This document shows positions 16,361 to 17,572 of a DNA stretch of 17,572 bases, in pieces. The notes beneath the pieces were generated by a model, which had not been told where the DNA came from, did no database searches, and saw only the letters and a list, made by a program, of their open reading frames with translations. Source of the DNA: Chrysochromulina parva (taxonomy: Eukaryota > Haptophyta > Prymnesiales > Chrysochromulinaceae); assembly GCA_002887195.1 (NCBI GenBank), contig PJAB01001072.1, positions 1-17,572 on the forward strand. The letters run 5' to 3'. The position numbers and the translations under genes were made by a program. Numbering within the stretch: the first letter of the stretch is position 1; every line of letters begins with the position of its first letter.

Positions 16361-17368
16361 TCAGGGCGCCGGCTCGGTCGTCACGTCAAAATTGAGCGCA
16401 AGGAGCTCAAGAGCGGCCTCGAGGTGCACCTCAGGCACCAGCACGTACGTGTGGTCTAGCGTCGAAAAGTTCATCAATGGCAGCGTGGCGAGTGGCAAGC
16501 AGACTGCCGACAGGATGCCGATGCCGTCGTACCCTGTGGCAGCGGTCACGTCGAAGATCCTCCAGCCGCGCGAGAGGCTCGGCTCGAGTGCCGCACGCAG
16601 CGTCGCCGTACTCTCCGGCTCGGAGAGCTCGAGTGCTTCGAGCGGCCCCTCCGAGATTGCGAGCGAGATTTCGCCGCCCATCTCGAAGTAATGGACGAAC
16701 TGGTCGGATCGTCGTAGGAAGAGCAAATGCAGGATCGAGTGTGCGCTCTCCTTGAGCTGCGCGAGCGTAAGCGTGCCGATGGCGAGGCTCGAGCGCAGCA
16801 GCTCGATGCGCACGCTGCTCATGGTGAGCTGACCTTGGAAGCTAGCGGCGTCAGAAGCAGGCGGCGGCGACGGACGGCCATCGCCATCGAGCGCCGACCG
16901 GAGCGTCTGCAACGCCACGTCTGCCATCGTCTGCCGCACGAGCACAAAGTTGCGCCGCATCGTGCACACGTTGATGATCGATACCTGCGCGTGCGTCAGG
17001 TGTTCGAAGAGCAGCGCGAGGGAGCCTGAGACATCAGCACCCGAGCGAGCTGAAGAGGACTCGTGGATGTAGAGGCAGCTCCAGCGCTCAGAGCCACTCC
17101 CTCCAAAGAGCTCGCGATGCAGCGTCTCGTCGAGCACGAGAAAGCTGCCGGTGGCGCCAGCCGTGAATGAGAAGACTGAATGGCGCTTTCGTGAGCCGAA
17201 GACGGCCGAGAGCAGCGCGGGCAGTGCGGTCGCCGCCTGCGCGGCCGTCACAAAATGAGTGCACAGCGGCCCATTGTAGGTGTACACTGACATTGTCGAG
17301 AATGGCTTCTCGGCCAAGTGCGTGGCGGCGGCCACCTCATCATCGTCGTCGCGACAGCGTTTGCTCAT
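16361..17368 (-). CDS. CASTOR-like ACT-domain protein (putative amino-acid sensor)
   Basis: 335 residues, close to the 329 of human CASTOR1, a cytosolic arginine sensor acting on GATOR2 upstream of TORC1. Both ACT-type halves align by eye. First half: FGSRKRHSVFSFT, then SLALLFEHLTHAQVSIINVC and NFVLVRQ. Second half: RGWRIFDVTAATGYDGIGIL, LPLMNFSTLDHTYVLVPE. The residue aligned with CASTOR1 Ser111 (in VSI) is kept, but the one aligned with Asp304 looks like Thr, so the ligand cannot be assumed to be arginine. The frame is open back to 17563, but the ATG at 17368 (MSKRCRDDDDEV) is preferred: the homology begins after it and a repeat element ends 51 nt upstream. The ATG at 17293 is the alternative. 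A signalling protein of the nutrient-TOR pathway is the likeliest role. Confidence 0.75.
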   Translation of the reverse strand: MSKRCRDDDDEVAAATHLAEKPFSTMSVYTYNGPLCTHFVTAAQAATALPALLSAVFGSRKRHSVFSFTAGATGSFLVLDETLHRELFGGSGSERWSCLYIHESSSARSGADVSGSLALLFEHLTHAQVSIINVCTMRRNFVLVRQTMADVALQTLRSALDGDGRPSPPPASDAASFQGQLTMSSVRIELLRSSLAIGTLTLAQLKESAHSILHLLFLRRSDQFVHYFEMGGEISLAISEGPLEALELSEPESTATLRAALEPSLSRGWRIFDVTAATGYDGIGILSAVCLPLATLPLMNFSTLDHTYVLVPEVHLEAALELLALNFDVTTEPAP

Positions 17369-17419
17369 GCGTCGACACGACCGCGGAACTTCACCGCGCG
17401 GAGTTTTGTATGAGTTCCT

Positions 17420-17450
17420 ACCGGTAAAAAGACACCTGAGGGAGCCGGGA
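17420..17450 (-). promoter_or_regulatory. Dispersed element, copy C, upstream of the CASTOR-like gene
   Basis: On the minus strand the core reads GGTGTCTTTTTACCGGT (17436-17420), preceded by TCCCGGCTCCCTCA. It ends 51 nt before the ATG at 17368 and is followed by AGG, giving a possible TTTTTACCGGTAG splice-acceptor look. It shares a 30-bp block with copy A at 2677-2706. Confidence 0.5.
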
Positions 17451-17572
17451 CACGCGGTCACCCGGTGACCCTCCTGGTTACCGAGACCACGGGCGCGCTC
17501 TCCCCCACCTTCGACCGCGCGCTGCGAGCGCTTGGTAAACACGCGCGCGCGCCGACCACCCATGATTCCACC
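17451..17572. other. Upstream region of the CASTOR-like gene, otherwise unassigned
   Basis: Contains GGTCACCCGGTGACC (17457-17471), a 15-nt near-perfect inverted repeat, and then GC-rich sequence to the window end. The open frame through it is an upstream extension of the CASTOR-like frame and is not supported as coding. Confidence 0.35.

Noticed and set aside
17369..17563. N-terminal extension of the CASTOR-like protein to the ATG at 17563
   Set aside because: The extra 65 residues are Arg/Gly-rich, show no family resemblance and run through the dispersed repeat, which fits untranslated sequence better.

Overview
The window looks like nuclear DNA of a GC-rich unicellular eukaryote, most likely a eukaryotic alga; a haptophyte is my best guess, and a pelagophyte or other alga is not excluded. 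The evidence is eukaryote-only families (MAK16, a WWE-PARP, a CASTOR-like ACT protein), short GT-AG introns with GTGCG-type or GTAAG donors, long Pro/Ser-rich hydroxyproline-type segments, an 8-Cys module of a kind I associate with marine algal surface proteins, and poly-Ser and poly-Glu microsatellites inside genes. There are no operons, rRNAs, tRNAs or CRISPR arrays that I can see.

Bases 1-5111 are the unusual part. Two adjacent same-strand genes encode membrane proteins with the same plan: a Pro-rich region, an 8-Cys module, another Pro-rich region, a transmembrane helix, then a C-terminal ADP-ribosyltransferase (ART) domain predicted to face the cytosol. The first (1-1839, cut at its 5' end) has an R-S-E class, arginine-ART-like domain behind a tandemly repeated, N-glycosylation-rich ectodomain. 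The second (2863-5111, one 89-nt intron) has several N-terminal membrane helices, the same Pro/Cys cassette, then WWE and PARP catalytic domains. Between them (about 2049-2436) lies a frame-broken C-terminal half of a third, different PARP. About 355 bp of the Pro/Cys cassette is nearly identical between the two genes, with no length difference.

Bases 5112-17572 are mostly a gene-dense housekeeping-type region. They hold a PHD-Tudor-AlkB-like 2OG oxygenase (7744-5775, minus), a UDP-glucuronate 4-epimerase (7997-9307), MAK16 (10900-9773, minus), and a tRNA-guanine transglycosylase with an N-terminal WHEP domain (11076-12833). The last has one intron built of exactly three 67-bp tandem units and lacks the usual zinc cysteines. 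After it come an unrecognised coiled-coil protein (13200-14894) and a CASTOR-like ACT-domain protein (17368-16361, minus). Two gene pairs are divergent with short shared promoters (7745-7996 and 10901-11075).

A short repeat, GGTGYCTTTTTACCGGT, ends 52 nt before the ATG of the WWE-PARP gene and 51 nt before the preferred ATG of the CASTOR-like gene at the other end of the window. A third copy lies at 2690-2706. This looks like a dispersed promoter or 5'-UTR element. All identifications come from reading motifs by eye; no search was run.
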